Assembly: GCF_043945595.1 (NCBI RefSeq)
Contig: NZ_JBIFNP010000001.1
Coordinates: 5,146,001-5,210,000 of the forward strand
Source: Paenibacillus_S sp043945595
GTDB taxonomy: Bacteria > Bacillota > Bacilli > Paenibacillales > NBRC-103111
Direction: 5' to 3'
Length of the DNA stretch: 64,000 nucleotides
Under the pieces are notes generated by a model that was given only the letters and a program-made list of their open reading frames with translations, had not been told where the DNA came from and made no database searches. A program made the position numbers and the translations under genes. Shown piece after piece: positions 63,200-64,000 of this stretch (the stretch's first letter is position 1; the number at the start of each line of letters is the position of its first letter).

Positions 63200-64000
63200 C
63201 TATATCAAACCTAATGAAATTGTAATAACGCCAGAAGCCACCGGGGTCTTATGCTGCTGAGCATCGATCACATATGCCTCGTGAACGTACTCTCCCGCCG
63301 GGAAATTCTCCGTATCTCCCTGGGACAGTGTAACGGTGAACTTACCCGCTGCTGCATCGGTTATCTCGATTCCGGATTCGGTCTCCTTTTTCAAATACCA
63401 CTCACCAGCCTGCGAATTCTTGTAGGACTGGTTAATCGAAGTGGTTGATTTTTTCATGGCCCACTTGATCGTAACCCCCGTGAGATCGAGGACCTTGCCG
63501 CTATCGGTTGCTACAAAGTTCAGATATTTGGACTCGCTGGCTTCCATTTCGAAATTCTGGTTCTTTTTCATTGCCGCAATATCACCTCTCAACTCGATCC
63601 TCAATTCACGGGAAGCAAGCAGCCCGATCCGCAGCGACCGCTCAGCCAGCAGCGCAACCCTGGAGACAATCAATTTTTGCTCGTCATAAATGGCCTGCAG
63701 CGTCGGCCACTCGTTTGCCCCGACCCTGAAAACGGCAAGCCGCACAGGTATCACAGCCGTACCGGATCTAAAGATTGTCTGCCGGGTGGCGGCCGAGACC
63801 GTACCGGCGCGGTAGATACTCTGTCTTGTTGGCAGCAGGATCGCACCTGCAGCGTAAACGGATTGCCTCGTTGGATGCTGATCAGCCCCCTGCCGGGATA
63901 TCACCTGCTCTGTCGGATATGCAGCTGCCCCGCCCGAATAAATGGTCTGTCTCGTTGCATACGAAATAGCCCCGGCAATCCCGCCCTGCGCAATGACCTG
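63200..64000 (-). CDS. Phage tail/baseplate protein, C-terminal part, with 14-residue repeats (runs off the window)
   Basis: At least 267 residues; the frame continues past base 64000. The N-terminal part in view is made of at least six 14-residue repeats with the pattern (L/H)PTRQ(S/T)(I/V)YRAG. The C terminus (about the last 125 residues, from MKKNQNFEMEASESK) resembles BppU-like baseplate domains (LTGVTIKWAMKKS, FPAGEYVHEAYVID). An internal ATG near 63570 has AGAGGTGA upstream and could start a separate short protein in the same frame. Role: baseplate assembly or host contact (inference). Confidence 0.65.
   Translation of the reverse strand, partial: QVIAQGGIAGAISYATRQTIYSGGAAAYPTEQVISRQGADQHPTRQSVYAAGAILLPTRQSIYRAGTVSAATRQTIFRSGTAVIPVRLAVFRVGANEWPTLQAIYDEQKLIVSRVALLAERSLRIGLLASRELRIELRGDIAAMKKNQNFEMEASESKYLNFVATDSGKVLDLTGVTIKWAMKKSTTSINQSYKNSQAGEWYLKKETESGIEITDAAAGKFTVTLSQGDTENFPAGEYVHEAYVIDAQQHKTPVASGVITISLGLI
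63675..64000 (-). repeat. Tandem 42-bp coding repeats
   Basis: In-frame repeats of 14 codons: YATRQTIYSGGAAA, YPTEQVISRQGADQ, HPTRQSVYAAGAIL, LPTRQSIYRAGTVS, AATRQTIFRSGTAV, IPVRLAVFRVGANE, and a last WPTLQAIYDEQ. They continue beyond the window edge. Confidence 0.8.

Larger units (their letters stand above)
57287..64000. mobile_element. Probable prophage, accessory and lysis end (continues past the window)
   Basis: Tail/baseplate-like gene, XhlA-like protein, holin and lysin lie in order leftward, as in Bacillales siphophages. They are followed by non-structural cargo: SIR2 protein, HicAB, a membrane peptide and a LexA-regulated YolD operon. The DNA is visibly more AT-rich than the chromosome around it. 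The left border is uncertain (57.3 kb or as far as 55.8 kb) and the right border is outside the window. Confidence 0.7.

Noticed and set aside
1..64000. CRISPR array, tRNA or rRNA genes
   Set aside because: No repeat-spacer pattern, and no cloverleaf or rRNA sequence was recognised by eye; a tRNAscan run would settle tRNAs.

Overview
The window looks like a chromosomal segment of an endospore-forming Paenibacillaceae bacterium (Paenibacillus or a close relative). The evidence is the mix of Bacillales core genes (citrate synthase-isocitrate dehydrogenase-malate dehydrogenase, accDA-pyk, dnaE beside ytrH-ytrI-ytpI-ytoI) with spore genes (cotJABC, ytvI, ytrHI and an array of five YheC/YheD-like ATP-grasp genes). 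Genus is inferred from gene content only; no rRNA is present. Base composition is moderately GC-rich on the chromosome and clearly more AT-rich in the last ~8 kb.

Layout. 1-950: start of an RND efflux pump with its TetR repressor and a palindromic operator. 1.2-5.3 kb: TCA genes citZ, icd, mdh, all leftward, with diverged stem-loop repeats between icd and mdh. 5.7-9.4 kb: polyphosphate enzymes ppx and ppk, convergent and overlapping at their 3' ends. 9.5-14 kb: thioesterase, pyk, accA, accD. 14.5-22.8 kb: pgpA-like gene, dnaE, then ytrH, ytrI, ytpI, ytoI in conserved Bacillales order. 22.4-29 kb: small hypothetical genes, a subtilase, an acyltransferase, and a DeoR-HAD-MFS operon. 29-32.5 kb: OpuC-type osmoprotectant/choline ABC transporter. 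33.4-39.8 kb: five consecutive YheC/YheD-like genes. 40-46 kb: HAD phosphatase, cotJABC, ytvI, a CBS/hemolysin protein and the radical SAM gene yfkAB. 46.5-54 kb: two HD-GYP proteins, uppP, yunD and molybdopterin genes, including a MoaD-MoaE fusion. 54-55.7 kb: an NlpC/P60 lipoprotein and a MarR regulator.

From ~55.8 kb the content becomes accessory. There is a Panacea-domain antitoxin-like gene overlapping a candidate toxin gene without a normal start codon; a LexA-box-controlled operon of two YolD-like genes and a WYL-like gene; a previously unannotated 42-residue membrane peptide with a hairpin over its ribosome binding site; HicAB with a palindromic operator inside a near-consensus promoter; and a 533-residue SIR2-domain protein that is a good candidate for anti-phage abortive infection. 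Next come phage lysis genes (DUF1906 hydrolase, holin, XhlA-like protein) and a tail/baseplate gene that runs off the end of the window. This reads as the accessory end of a prophage, with toxin-antitoxin and defence cargo next to the lysis cassette.

Caution. At least eight chromosomal genes, including housekeeping genes (icd, dnaE, ppx, moeB), are interrupted by 1- or 2-base frameshifts that restore a normal protein when corrected. This pattern fits sequencing or assembly errors better than gene decay. Such genes are typed as pseudogenes here because the frame as given is broken, but most are probably intact in the organism.
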